Shown in pieces: positions 31,735 through 42,595 of a DNA stretch of 64,000 bases; the stretch's first letter is position 1; every line of letters begins with the position of its first letter. The DNA is from Owenia fusiformis (taxonomy: Eukaryota; Annelida; Polychaeta; Sabellida; Oweniidae). The translations under genes and the position numbers were made by a program. The notes under the pieces were generated by a model. It was given only the letters and a program-made list of their open reading frames with translations, did no database searches and was not told where the DNA came from. The stretch spans positions 33,876,867 to 33,940,866 of the forward strand of contig CAIIXF020000008.1 of NCBI GenBank assembly GCA_903813345.2. The letters are read 5' to 3'.

Positions 31735-32215
31735 CAGAGTGAGACGAGGTGATTTACCAATACAGCTAGCCTTTGAAATATTTGACAAAACTATTGTATC
31801 TATTTTATGTTACGGCAGTGGAGTTTAGGGGTATGAATATTCTGATATTATTGAAAGAGAACTTTTTCAGTTCTGTAAATATGTTTTATGTTTAGGTGAA
31901 AAGGCAAATGATGTATGTGCACTTGGTGAATGTGGTAGGCATCCTTTTAACATTGTATATATGAAACATTGTATAAAATATTTGCGAAACCTTCTTAAAA
32001 TGCCAAATGAAAGATTACCGAAAGCTTCCTATAAAATGTTATATCAATTAGGCCAAAGTTGTAGGATAACTTGGGTAACAAATGTTAAAACCTTATTGAG
32101 TTCTATGGGCTTTAGAATTGTTTAGACCAACCAAAGTGTTGGAGATGAAAACTTATTTCTAAAAATATTTGTGCAAAGAATAAAAGATGTCAATTAACAA
32201 GCATGGTCAGGATCA
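31735..32215 (+). pseudogene. LINE ORF2 remnant, region after reverse transcriptase
   Basis: The translation runs DLPIQLAFEIFDKTIVSILC, a stop where tryptophan is expected in YGSGVWG-like sequence, then YSDIIERELFQFCKYVLCLG and further blocks. This resembles the L-x-L-F-D-x-x-x-x-P-I-L-x-Y-G and I-E-x-x-x-x-x-F-C-K segments of a widespread LINE group. At least two in-frame stops show it is dead. Confidence 0.65.
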
Positions 32216-32216
32216 T

Positions 32217-32690
32217 TATCCTATGCCAAGTAGAGTTTTAGGGAAATAAGTTGGTAAGATATATCCCGTATCCTGATTTTGAGGTTTCCATATCCTGAAC
32301 CTCCATATCTCCCGCTCAAGGGCATATCTTCCCGCTTCGAAAAAATTTTTTGAAAAAATAAGAAAAAATTGAAAAAAAGAAAAAATGTGAAAAATGTGAA
32401 AAAATAAAAAATTTAAAAAAGAAAAAAAATTGAAAAATTGAAAAAAAATTAGAAAATGTTGAAAAAATTTAAAAAATAAAAAATAATTGAAAAAAAATTG
32501 AAAGAAAATTAGAAAACTCTACTTGGTATAGGATAAAGCAGTTATGTAAGGTCGGTTTGGATATTGGGTTCATCCCTCGTGAGATATGCACATCTACCTT
32601 GGTCCCTACGGTCCCTCAGGTAGATATGCATATCTCCCTCTGGATAAACCCCATATCCAAAACCTCCCAGTACATAACCCTTATTTATTA
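32217..32690. mobile_element. A-rich foldback element nested in the LINE
   Basis: ATCCTATGCCAAGTAGAGTTTT at 32218-32239 is inverted at about 32512-32535 (AAAACTCTACTTGGTATAGG). Between them lie CCATATCTCCCGCTC-type words and 150 bases of GAAAAAATT-like repeats. A second block to 32690 has CATATCTCCCTCTGG and CATATCCAAAACCTCC, pairing with the left GAGGTTTCCATATCCTG. Confidence 0.55.
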
Positions 32691-32739
32691 GCTTCAAATA
32701 GATTGGAATCATACAGTGATTTCAAAAGTAGAAACATAT

Positions 32740-33006
32740 TTATCAGTTGTAAATATTCTCAAATATAGAAGAGCTTTAACTAGGTTAAGATGTTCAAATC
32801 ATAAACTGAAAATTGAAATTGGTAGACATCAAAATATGTCAAAAGAGGAGCGCATATGCCCTCTTTGTGAATTATACCAAGGTATAAATAATTTGGAGGA
32901 TGAATTTCATTTTATTTTAATAAGCTCATCATATATTGATCTAAGGGAAGAGTACATCAAAAGGATAATTATATTTTACCATCACAACAAAAGTATATTA
33001 ATTTGA
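32740..33006 (+). pseudogene. LINE ORF2 C-terminal zinc-finger remnant
   Basis: The reading YRRALTRLRCSNHKLKIEIG, then EERICPLCELYQGINNLEDE and FHFIL matches the LINE C-terminal pattern R-x-x-x-T-x-x-R-x-x-x-H-x-L-x-x-E-x-G-R and C-x-x-C...E-x-E-F/Y-H-F. The last cysteine is replaced by serine, and a frameshift separates it from the preceding remnant. Confidence 0.65.
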
Positions 33007-33172
33007 TATCTACAAAAGGTGTAAATGATTTATTTAACTTAGCTACTTTCTGCTATAAAGCATTTAAGTTAAGGCAGGAGCTACTAAATTGATGTAAACA
33101 TGTATTGTAATACAGTATTTGTAAAACTATGGGCCTGAGGCCTTTTATTTGTTTGAAATAAACTAAACTAAA

Positions 33173-34187
33173 AAAAATATTGATATTTTTGAAGTTTACT
33201 ACTGATTATCTACTAATGAAACGGTTAACAGTTATTGAACTGATATATAATAATTTTAGCTGTTTAGTTGAAAACAGTATTTTGTGTGTGAGTATATTTT
33301 ATCCTTTATATTTCATGAGTAATTGTTTTTGCCCACTTCTCTTTGCTCAGATAGCATCTTGAAAATTAACTGGAGTTTTCCCCATCTGCTTTCTTCCTTT
33401 TCACACTCCAGCACCCTAATCATAATGAGAAGATATATTTTCAGATTTTGAGTCCCAAATTAGCAATCTGAACATGTGGAATTTAAATAAATTAATAATA
33501 CATTTGATTTGGTAAAACAGGTCTGAAATGTCTAAATAAGCATAAAAGACTCATAGATCTAATTGACGAAAAGTGGTGAATTGAAGCAAGGGAGAAATAT
33601 ATCTAAGTACAAGTGTCTAAAGGAATGGACCAAAAACTGTACAGGAACTAACCAAGAAAAACAGAGTAAACCTGTTTTAAGAAAATATACTCTGTTTATC
33701 CCAAAAACAATCCCCTCCAATTAAGAACCACAATCACATTCCAGGACTAGAACACTAAGAAACATTTGATTCAGACTGAAGTCTTTACAATACTTGTTTT
33801 TGAAATAATTGACAGCAAATACTCATAACATTAAAAATAGTTGTAAAAGGAAAAAGTGGTACCACACAAATATAAAAAACAATGAGCCACAAAAACTGAC
33901 ACCCACCCACATAACGTTTCATACCTTTTTTATCTGAAGATATTCTGACTTGTTTTTTGCACATTAAAACTCCAATCCATTTTGTAACCCACAAGTTTCA
34001 GATGACTAGCTCACCTAGATGCACATTTATGAGCGTTACAAAATGTGTCATCTATTCCTTTGCTGGCACAACACAAAAAAGACACCCACCTATTGTAACA
34101 TAATTTTGGAAACAAGTTATACTGATTTTATCAATGACAACTATATTATTTTGTGTTTAATTAAATTGGACTTCATTTCCCTGAATG
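33173..34187. other. intergenic, nothing further recognised
   Basis: The first bases complete the repeat interrupted by the LINE. No gene or array is seen in the rest. Confidence 0.4.
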
Positions 34188-34260
34188 GACGGACGGACGG
34201 ACAGACGGACACAGGGCTTTCCTATATCCCCTTCGAACTTTGTTCGGTGAAATAATTAAT
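34188..34260. repeat. GGACGGACGGAC terminal segment, partial copy
   Basis: The GGACGGACGGACGGACAGAC microsatellite, then CTTTCCTATATCCCCTTCGA and GTGAAATAATTAAT, is a family ending comparable to 8945, 27540 and 36167. Confidence 0.65.
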
Positions 34261-34954
34261 CCACTAAATCTATCAGAGATCTAAGTTTAGGGAAACTTTT
34301 TCCTTATCTGTGTTGGTCTGCAATGTTATCTGACCCAAATAACCCACCTGGTGTTAAAACTGGTAAGTACCCTACACACCGACTGACACCTTGGAAATTG
34401 GCTCAATCTAAGCATCATCGTGAGATATCACAGCCTTCTCTCAGTTTCCTTCTCGAACATTCTTGTGCATTGCAGAGATGGTCTGAGTATCAGAATGCAA
34501 TCTAAGAGTGAAGAACTAGTTTATGAGGTCAGGGTAGAAAATATATCAGAAACCATGACATTCCATGAATCTTATATATGGGCAAATTAGATTTGGGTGG
34601 CATTTATCTGGATTTAAATCCAGTTTCCAATCGACAATGTGTCAAATCAGCCCAATTTTTGCACTCAAGTGTCAAGAAACAATCCTCACTGAATAATCCA
34701 TCAGTTTTACAGATCCTACAGAGGTGTCTCGCGAACAGTTATATCTGCATACTTAGCAGTAAAAGCATCTTCCTTTTAGATCTTTCTTCCATGCCCATAA
34801 TACATTTGGTGTCCCAAAAAGTGAGACAAGTATTTTCTCAGCAATAGATTAGCTAAATCTTTAGAATTTATAATTGATGAACTATAGGGTATCGTTAGCA
34901 ATCGCTATGAATATGAAAGAGATCGGTTGTATATGCAAGTATTGTCAAACTAGA
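34261..34954. other. no supported gene; unproven open frames
   Basis: A donor-like CTG|GTAAGTACC occurs near 34362, and frames 34323-34505 and 34578-34847 are open, but no domain, acceptor or continuity supports an exon. I leave it unassigned. Confidence 0.3.
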
Positions 34955-36167
34955 AAACGGCAACTCCACAGAGTAGCAAATCCCAACAAACACAATATAA
35001 ATCAGTCACAATCTAATATTTATCATCTACTCCTCCCTTCAATAAATATTTGAGATCGTTGTAGGTTCATGTAACCATACTTTCAAGGTAACTCTAAATA
35101 ATGGCGAATTCCTGCTCTAGGCAGCCATTTTGAATTCTCTGAGGCACAAATCAGAAAAACAATGCCATAATTGTGATCTATTTTGAAATTCCTTCAATTT
35201 GAGTATAATCAGAAAATAATTGCGAAATCCCACAATGGGCAGCCATTTTGAATTCTACGAGGCCTGAATCAGAAAAATGATACAATATTTGTAATTCTGC
35301 TCTAACTTGCCTTTCATTTGAGTATAATGAAGCTATACTTCAAAAACATCTCCAGGCCTGGTATGAAATATTTCAGGCAAAATGCGTGACATTTACGCTA
35401 TCCGCGTGAAAAGTCCGAACGAAATGCGTTCGTTTTTTTTTCGTCGTTCGGTTTTGTGGTGTATCGCCGATCTTTTTGGAAAATTTTCTACAGGAATATT
35501 TTTGCTGGACAATAATCAGGTAAAAAGCGTATTTGCGTGACATTCTCTGTCACGCAAAAAAAAACTGGCGTGACTTCAAATTTTCCAGCAAATGCGTGAC
35601 AAATACGCAAATTGCGGGACAGTTGGACGGCCTGCATCTCAAAATTAAATGCAAATTCTTGTTTTACCAACCCCCCATTCACAGCCCCTGGGAATCAGGG
35701 TGAAAAACATGGAATATATTGTGAATATACTACCAAAATTTCAAGTATCATTTATTATTTTTGTTTAGAATGAAAAATATAAAACTTTTTGCGAAAAATT
35801 CCCGCCATCTTTAAACTGGTGGCCATCTTGAAAATTTATCTTTTTGTGTAAAACTATTCACCAAAATATACATCTTTCTAAATATGAAAAAAATCTGTCA
35901 ACTAGTATTCAAGTTATCTTCTGGACAGACTGACACCTTTAGGTTGCTGCTTGTATTGTTAGCTTGAGAATATCTTTGTTCTTTTTTGGTATCTATTTTA
36001 TCCTTAGCCATGTGGTTTACCTCACCAGCGTGCCATATTAAACCACTGTGTCCCATGTTTGGCCAATTTAAGCGACACCTGCTTCCCTGGGAACACAGAT
36101 GGACGAACAGACGGATGGACAGAGGGCTTCACTATATCCCTACTGAATTTCGTTAGTTGGGATGATT
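34955..36167. repeat. GGAC-ended dispersed repeat, long copy
   Basis: This begins AACTAGAAAACGGCAACTCC with AGTAGCAAATCCCAACAAAC and ends AGGGCTTCACTATATCCCTA and TTAGTTGGGATGATTAA, with GGACGAACAGACGGATGGAC near 36100. Internal GGCAGCCATTTTGAATTCT words are repeated. A CAGGCCTG-family element is nested in it. Confidence 0.55.
35347..35640. mobile_element. CAGGCCTGTCAA-family transposon, copy 4 (282 bp, inverted)
   Basis: The element spans 35353-35634 in opposite orientation to the others: CAGGCCTGGTATG at the left and GGACAGTTGGACGGCCTG at the right, with CATCTC directly on both sides (35347-35352, 35635-35640). The interior has GCGTGACATTCTCTGTCACGC and GAAATGCGTTCGTTTTTTTT, as in the other copies. 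Confidence 0.8.
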
Positions 36168-36360
36168 AAAAACAGCATGCACAAATATCCAATATCAATG
36201 AAAACATCTGAAAGAAGCTGTTTTTTCCGAAACTAAAATTGATAGATGCTATCATCTGATAAGCTGGCACAAACACCACGAAAGTCTCATTGCGCAGCTC
36301 TGATATTGGATTTTTTGACAATGCATTTTTGAATTTGCCATTACTCCCATAATACACTGT

Positions 36361-36699
36361 TGCTCATAAATATGGAATATTTTATAGATCTTTATTGTCT
36401 TGTATAATTCTTACAAATGGTAATAATTTGTTAAAAATGTTTATTGTCTCTTAATTTCCTCCTCATATTTGCACATGAAACTGAATGTTATTAAAAATCG
36501 CTCATGGAGGTGGATTTTTCATATTTTGGGGGGTATTCACCAAGGAGAGTCGCATCCACCTTGGTGAGTCTCAATTGTGATGTCAGCGGTGAGAGGTACA
36601 GTGACCTTTGGACCTACATCTAGTACCACATGCAAAGGGAGTGTTTGGACGTAACTTTGAACAGCAGCATGACCAAGCTCTTGTGCATGATAGCTGCAT
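36361..36699 (+). pseudogene. Tc1/mariner-like transposase relic, left part (split by the LTR element)
   Basis: Conceptual reading with frameshifts gives a GGG...FWGVFTKESRIHLGE segment and RNFEQQHDQALVHDSCI, resembling the G-G-x-x-M-V-W-G and F-x-Q-Q/H-D-N-A-x-P-H blocks of DD34D/E transposases. The second segment continues across the LTR retrotransposon into 46936 (MQNFL). Assignment is by motif only. Confidence 0.5.
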
Positions 36700-39316
36700 T
36701 GTGACGATCCTTCAGATTACTTTGAGCATGGTTATGTAATCGCCTTGAAGGATTGTCACTTTGTTTAACTTTTTGCTCTTCACTTTATCAATTGTGCTTT
36801 TAGTTACTCAATATTTAAAGAGTTATGAAATAATTTAAATTCTGTAAAAGGGTAGTACTTTGGCTATACTCTTAAAGTATGGTTAAAGTTTAATCATTTT
36901 ACTCTATATTTATATTTAGGTTAATAACCTTCTCTTGTGTTTTTCATGTAATATTATTTACAGGATTAATGTCAACATACAGTATATATTTTGTTTATAA
37001 TAAGAGTTTAATCTGAAGGTTTTAGGCCCAGTTTCATGTTTAATGTTATGTTACAAACTTTTTAGAAAGGGCAGTTGTCTGGGTTTGTCTCAAAATCCAA
37101 AGTGAGGCTTATTAAGCTTGATTTAAGTAAATAAGCACGTTTTAAGTGAATTGTCTTTTTCTGTGCTTTTTATGATTCGAATTCAAGCCGGCCAGACATG
37201 GAAAACATTTTGTGGAATTTTAAACATTAAATCGTCACTAAAATTGGATATTTATATTGCCGCAGATAAACCAACTTAGGTGTACGAGTTGGTAAAGGTA
37301 ATTGACTTGATCTAATTGTATTTTTGCAGAGTTTTAGTCTTTGAAAAGAAGTATCTGTGCACTTGATTTTTTCCTTAATTTTATTTATTTGCCTTGTGAA
37401 CATCCCATGTTTAGATTGTCCCAGGGATTGTTAAGGAACATTTGACAAGGTTAACGCAAAGTTACACGCAGAGTTTTTGTCTTAAAGAACCTATGTAACT
37501 TATTAACCAGCGTCGAAAGCAAGTTTCCGGGGTTCCTTGAAACCTCTTATACAACATCCCCACAGGGAATCGTTTAGGAATATTTGACAAGGTGTACGAA
37601 AAGTTACGGTCTTTAGGAACCTTATGTAACTTGCTCTAAACCAGAGTCAACTGCAAATTCCTGGGGTTCATAGACACCTCTATACGACATCCCCCTCCCC
37701 CCATCCAGTTTGGGACTGTATTTAGTTTGTTCACAGGGTAAATTTTATTAATATACTAGAAATACTCCTTTGTATGTTAAATTCTGGGTAATTTAAAGGT
37801 GAAATCCCGGGCTTATGGGACCATTATCAAACAACTGATCATTGAAGTACTTTTAAGGGTCATGGTCATTCGAACCCCATTTTCGGACTTAAGACACCCC
37901 CTCCCCTTCTAGTTTTCCATGTCTGGTCTAATTCTATGTTAACCACATTCTAATTCATTATAGATACTAGAATACTTTTAAAATACTGTTTCCCATTTGT
38001 TTGCCAATTGTACCATAGTCTGATAGTGGCAAAATGATGTTCAACTTTTCATGTGAGTAGTATAGAGAGCTGATTTCAACCCCACCAGGGATTATATAAA
38101 ATTGCACTGTTGAGTTACATTTTTGGGAAAAGACACATTTTAGGCTTTGTTGCAAATTGTTTAACTGAACTTCCATTAGCTGTGCTGTTATATGCATGTT
38201 TAGTTTGAAAGATTATTTACTCGATATACCATCTCGACAGTACTGAATTGTGTAATGTTTGTGTAGATAAATAAATAGAAATAGAGTCGTTTTTATACAT
38301 ATTATAAAAATCCACAGAATATCACTTCTTGTGTTCAATTGTTTATATATATGTTAGAAAATTCCCCCTCATTTTATCTAAAGTAGATTCTGGATTCAAA
38401 ATAGATTCCGACTAAATTCCAGGTGACTTTAGTGATACTAACATTCAAGCAACAAGCTTTATCTTAGCTCATATTTGCTAAGGGTGTCTTTGAATAACAA
38501 TCACTCACAATAAGTCATACATATATTTTCCCAGAAACTATGCAATAGTGCAGAGCTAAAGTACAATCCAGGATCTTACTTTCTTATTTAACCCTTCTCT
38601 TATTGATAACATTAGTAAGAATTTCATTCACCCTGGTTCCAAGTCGTTACCCCAAACATCATTTACTTCCAATGTTTTATTACTTGCTTGTTTAAATGGT
38701 GTACAAGTAATATTATCCCCTGATGAGTTTGACAGACTCCTGATTTGAAATAGCCCAACTTTAATTCTCACAAACTTTCCCACTTTTATTGTGACCAGCG
38801 AGCTTAATATACAGCTTGAAGTCCATCGTAGCCCTCTTGTGGCTAGGACTTCCACCTGGTTATACTCACACCCTAACATTATACTTATTTGATACAACTG
38901 AACACTGGGCACATTCAGAATCTGGAGTCTGTTGCCATTCGCCTTTATGAGACATACAACTTACATTGAAAACTGACAAATCTTACTTAGTCTATATTCA
39001 GGTTTTGTTATCCCGTAATTGTTATCCCGAAATTGTCCCACTTCATCCCAATTATTTTTATCCCAGAATTTATCCCTAAAATTTTATCCCTAATTTATCC
39101 CTAAATTTTCATCGCAAAATTTATCCCAATTTGATCCCATTTTGTTATGATACTGTGAACACGGATGTTGTTCACATAAATAGGGATACACATTTCAACT
39201 TTTACTTGAACTTGTTCCGAAACTAAGTTAATTAAAACATCAAATCAAACTATTGATTCTTAGACTGTATTCTGTTTACGACCCCCAAACCACGCTACCA
39301 CACGAGGGTTGTAACA
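36700..39316 (+). repeat. 5' long terminal repeat
   Basis: This begins TGTGACGATCCTTCAG and ends GGGTTGTAACA. At 2617 bp it is long for an LTR. It holds a terminal hairpin (36701-36760), a cluster of TTATCCC words (about 39010-39140) and two antisense frames (37967-38197, 38628-38912) that are repeated exactly in the 3' LTR. I do not call those as genes. Confidence 0.9.
36701..36762 (+). promoter_or_regulatory. inverted repeat at the LTR tip
   Basis: GTGACGATCCTTCAG...ATTAC at the extreme LTR start is answered by GTAATCGCC...TGAAGGATTGTCAC, giving a stem of about 20 pairs with a bulge. The same hairpin starts the 3' LTR at 44320. Confidence 0.65.
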
Positions 39317-39320
39317 GAAA

Positions 39321-39338
39321 TGGTGGCCATTGTGGTGT
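39321..39338 (+). promoter_or_regulatory. candidate tRNA primer-binding site
   Basis: TGGTGGCCATTGTGGTGT begins four bases after the 5' LTR. A TGG start pairs with the CCA tail of a tRNA. The tRNA species is not identified. Confidence 0.4.
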
Positions 39339-39447
39339 GATGTAATACTTGACGTATTGACCCAAGCCCAGTTTAACGCCATTACTTATGTTTATGCTAA
39401 TTTTCACTCATTAATATTCAAAGCGAGATCATTAACTGTAATCAACA

Positions 39448-40413
39448 ATGTCCGAAAAGTCGGACATCTTAAATCTCGCATAGCGCACCCCATTACCCGT
39501 GTCCGAATCCACGGAAAGACCCTTATCTAGCCGAAAATCGCAGGCAGAAGCTTTTGAAACTATTATCCCCGGGTGGTTTGATGATTCTGAAGTTGTATTG
39601 GGCCATCAACACCTTACTGAACAAGAGTTGAAATTGGCTCAAGACGATACACTTCCACTTGAATCAACTGCAACTACACCACCCCCTATAAAGAGACCAT
39701 CTTTTAAGGTTTCTCCTCCTGTCAAATTGACGCGCATTCCTAAATTACGGTTAGATACGCCTAGACCACTTCCCAAGGGTAGGTTGTCTAATCCCCTGCT
39801 TAAAATGGTTAAGCAGGAGACTGAAGACCCAAAAAGTGACATGAATTTGGTGTCTTCAAAAAATGGTGAAAAAAGTGTGAGTAGTAGAGGTGGGGCATAT
39901 GAACCCCCCATAACTGGTGCACCTGGGTCCCTTGAAAAGGAAACCTTGATGGGTGCTTATGGGGGAATGCCAACTAAAACACCTCCTTTAAAGCCTATTC
40001 CAGCCAATGGAACAAGAGCTACTGCTAAACAAGCTTTTTCACCCCTCAGTTTAGCCCCCTATTTAAAAACGGATTTAGGGCCTAATGATCAAAGAGTTTT
40101 ACACCCTAAGTATGAAAGGAAAAGTGATTCTCAAATTGTAAAGTCCTCTGAATTGCAAAAGCCACTGGATAAACTGTCAACAAGGGGAACATTCCAATTT
40201 AGAAAACCCTTAGATGTCCAAACACACCCTCATGCTTACCGTGGTAAGCCGTCCAGTGCATCTACTCATACAGCTGGTAGAAAGTCTGGACAGGGTTTAA
40301 TGACATCCACAAAGGTTTCTTCTCATGGAAGATCTGCAAGTCATGGCAGTTTATCTGATTCAAACCCAAGCAAACATTCAATGCATACTTCTCCTCGAGA
40401 ATCAGAAAAATAA
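39448..40413 (+). pseudogene. retrotransposon gag N-terminal region, part 1
   Basis: An ATG at 39448 reads MSEKSDILNLA and meets a TAG at 39481-39483. The same frame then stays open to 40413 (about 310 codons) with no early ATG. The product is proline-, serine- and lysine-rich and has no known domain. It contains a module with PPVKLTRIPKLRLDTPRP, VKQETEDPKSD, then LMGAYGG and HPKYERKSDS, which is matched by a second module in part 2. Disordered gag extensions are plausible structural or RNA-binding regions, but the function is unknown. Confidence 0.65.
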
Positions 40414-41698
40414 GCCACAGAGCTGGCCAAACAAATTTCAGTCCTCTCCATTTAGACCCTTACTTCCCCCAATTAAGATAACTGATATTCCCAGATTTAG
40501 ACCAAAGACCCCAGATTTCTCTCATTCCCGTAATCTGACACTGAAGTCCCCAATTAATGTCAAACAAGAGAGAAAAGATGTTTATACCATGCCAATGCAA
40601 AACTATGATTTGGTAGGTCATTCTAGCAAAACGGGAGTAGTAAAGGATGTGCAAGTCAACTACCAGGTTCCACCCATTGCTCCGGTGCCACTGACACCTC
40701 ATGAAGGTGACATGCTTCAGGGAGCATACGGTGCTGAACTGTCAGAACAGACTGTGCAAAGCCCTTTGCTGATCCCATCTGATAGAATACCTCCCTCAAT
40801 ATATTATGACCCTAAATACATGAAAAGTTTGCCTAAAGAGACACCATCAGCTGATCAGCCATATGATCTCAAGATGGATTTCCAGGCTTCAAATGCCCCT
40901 TTAGTTGCAAAAGAGATTACTCAATTAAGTGAACCTAACAAGTTGAAACATGCTGAATTTTTAACTGAGCAGACTGTTCCATACTCGGACATTAAGTCTA
41001 AAAGTTATGAATCTATGCATCAACCCGAAAGTACCCTTTGTAGACAAGATTTAAAGAGGCCTTGTGATAGAGTTTTATGTGAATCTAGTAAATTCCCTCC
41101 TTGCAAAATCCAAGTTGTTGATAAATCTGATATGTTCAGTTTATCAGACAAATCATCTCAAAGCACTGAGTTTTCTGCCAATTGCAGACAGCCATATTGT
41201 CTACCCAAAAGTGTTGATCAAACATATGATTCACATTTGGAGACACGTTCATGGCTTGATGGTCAAATACCTGGCCATAACAGAAGTGCCTTGCCCTCCT
41301 ATGAGATATCAGCCCAGGATGCTAGTAATGGGTACACACCTTGTCAACAATTCTCCTTCAAACAGAGGGTAAATGAAAATTATGCTAGATCCTCTCAAGC
41401 TGAATCACTATTCCCCTCTCCAGAATATGAAACCGCTGTTGACTTTTCTGACACAGATTATGTCGAATATAGTATGAAATGCTCATCTTACCATACAAAA
41501 ACTAAACAAAGATCATTTTACTGCATGAATAATTCTGACGAGTATGAATCTGCTATGGAATATAGTTTTCCTCCCCTTAGATCTACAGTTATGAATAGAT
41601 CAAAAGTGAATCCAAGTTCCCCTGGTCTCTACAGACAGATTGAAGAACCCAATGATCTGTTTATATCCAGTCCTAATACATCTGATCAGGAATCCTGA
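40414..41698 (+). pseudogene. retrotransposon gag N-terminal region, part 2 (+1 frame)
   Basis: The coding frame changes by +1 near 40325-40413. This part reads on from NKPQSWPNKFQSSPFRPLLP. It has PPIKITDIPRFRPKTPDF, VKQERKDVYTM, LQGAYGAELSE and DPKYMKSLPKETPSADQ, in the same order as in part 1, so the extension contains an internal duplication. Tyrosine/acidic stretches follow. It ends at a TGA (41696-41698), but the frame continues without other stops into the capsid-like part. Confidence 0.65.
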
Positions 41699-42187
41699 AC
41701 TGGAGTTGAAAAGCAAAGAAGAGGTACTTCGTTTTCTAGAAAGGAAATGAAAGCACCACTTTTCAATGGAAAGTGCAGTCTCTCAGCTTTTCTTATCCAA
41801 TTTAGACTTGTCTCTAACATAAATGGTTGGACAGATGAAGAATCTGCCATCTTTATGGTGAGGAGTCTTGAAGGAGAGGCTGTCAATGTTTTAGATGATT
41901 TGGATGATGAAGACCTGCCAACCTTATCTAATATCATAAATGTCCTGAAAATTAACTATGAACCCCCTGAACAAAGTAACAATGCCCGTGCTGAGCTTAA
42001 ACATAAGTTCAGGGGCAATAATGAGCCTCTCGAAAAGTTAGCACATGATATCAGAAAATTATCAAGACAAGCTTTTGGGAAGTCAAGCATGTCAAAGAAG
42101 ACAATTGATGACCTAGCTACACAGGCCTTCATTGATGCTTTGAATAATGAAGAACTGGAATCCAAGCTTTCTTTTTCTAACCCTTAA
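41699..42187 (+). pseudogene. retrotransposon gag capsid-like domain
   Basis: This is the same frame as part 2 after the TGA. LFNGKCSLSAFLIQFRLVS, then GWTDEESAIFMVRSLEGEAV and ELKHKFRGNNEPLEKLAHDI fit the retrotransposon gag capsid pattern (F-x-G-x...F-x-x-x-F, W-x-x-x-x-x-A-x-x-L-x-x-x-L-x-G-x-A, and a later helix with E-x-L-x-x-x-A-x-x-I). A TAA at 42185-42187 interrupts it, again without change of frame. In an active relative this would assemble virus-like particles. Confidence 0.75.
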
Positions 42188-42595
42188 ACCCTCAATGAAG
42201 CTCTTACCATGGCTTTACAATATGAGGCTTTCTTCAAGGGAAGAAAGAAAAGACTTAAACGTTTCCAAGACCCTGGTGTATGTGCTACTCCAACTCCTGT
42301 TCAGGTTAACTCATCTACCTCATTATCTCTTTCTGAGAATGATGTGATTGAAATAGTGGAGCAAAAGATAGAGGCTTTAGCCAGAAATCTGACTCAAACT
42401 ATATCAAAGGAGAAACCTGATTCCAAACTGAAAAGAAAATACTGTAAAATATGTGACTCTGGAAGTCATTCAGTATTTGATTGTACCAAAAGACATCCAA
42501 ACTCCAAAGTTCCTGGAGCCACAGTATGCTTCTATTGTGCCCAGGACACTCATTGTGTAAATGCCTGTCCCTCCCTTAAGGGTAGGCTAAGTTAG
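42188..42595 (+). pseudogene. retrotransposon gag nucleocapsid with two zinc knuckles
   Basis: Still in the same frame. After a linker, CKICDSGSHSVFDC and CFYCAQDTHCVNAC are two perfect C-x2-C-x4-H-x4-C knuckles that bind the element's RNA in retroelement gag proteins. The frame ends with a TAG directly after a GRLS tail. No protease or polymerase frame is fused. Confidence 0.8.

Larger units (their letters stand above)
31720..33172 (+). mobile_element. LINE 3' fragment, plus strand, itself interrupted
   Basis: Coding remnants occupy 31735-32215 and 32690-33090. The 3' end reads GGGCCTGAGGCCTTTTATT, then GAAATAAACTAAACT and an A-rich tail. It sits inside a copy of the repeat present uninterrupted at 28.1-28.35 kb. 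A foldback element is nested at about 32217-32690. Confidence 0.7.

Noticed and set aside
34323-34847. Possible plus-strand exons with a GTAAGT donor near 34362
   Set aside because: No matching acceptor, domain or phase continuity could be found.
37967-38912. Two antisense frames inside the LTR, repeated at 45586-46531
   Set aside because: Their duplication only reflects the LTR duplication; no domain or start context makes them credible genes.
39499-39501. GTG as start of the first gag frame
   Set aside because: An animal retroelement should start at ATG. An in-frame ATG exists at 39448 followed by a TAG, so the frame is better described as interrupted.
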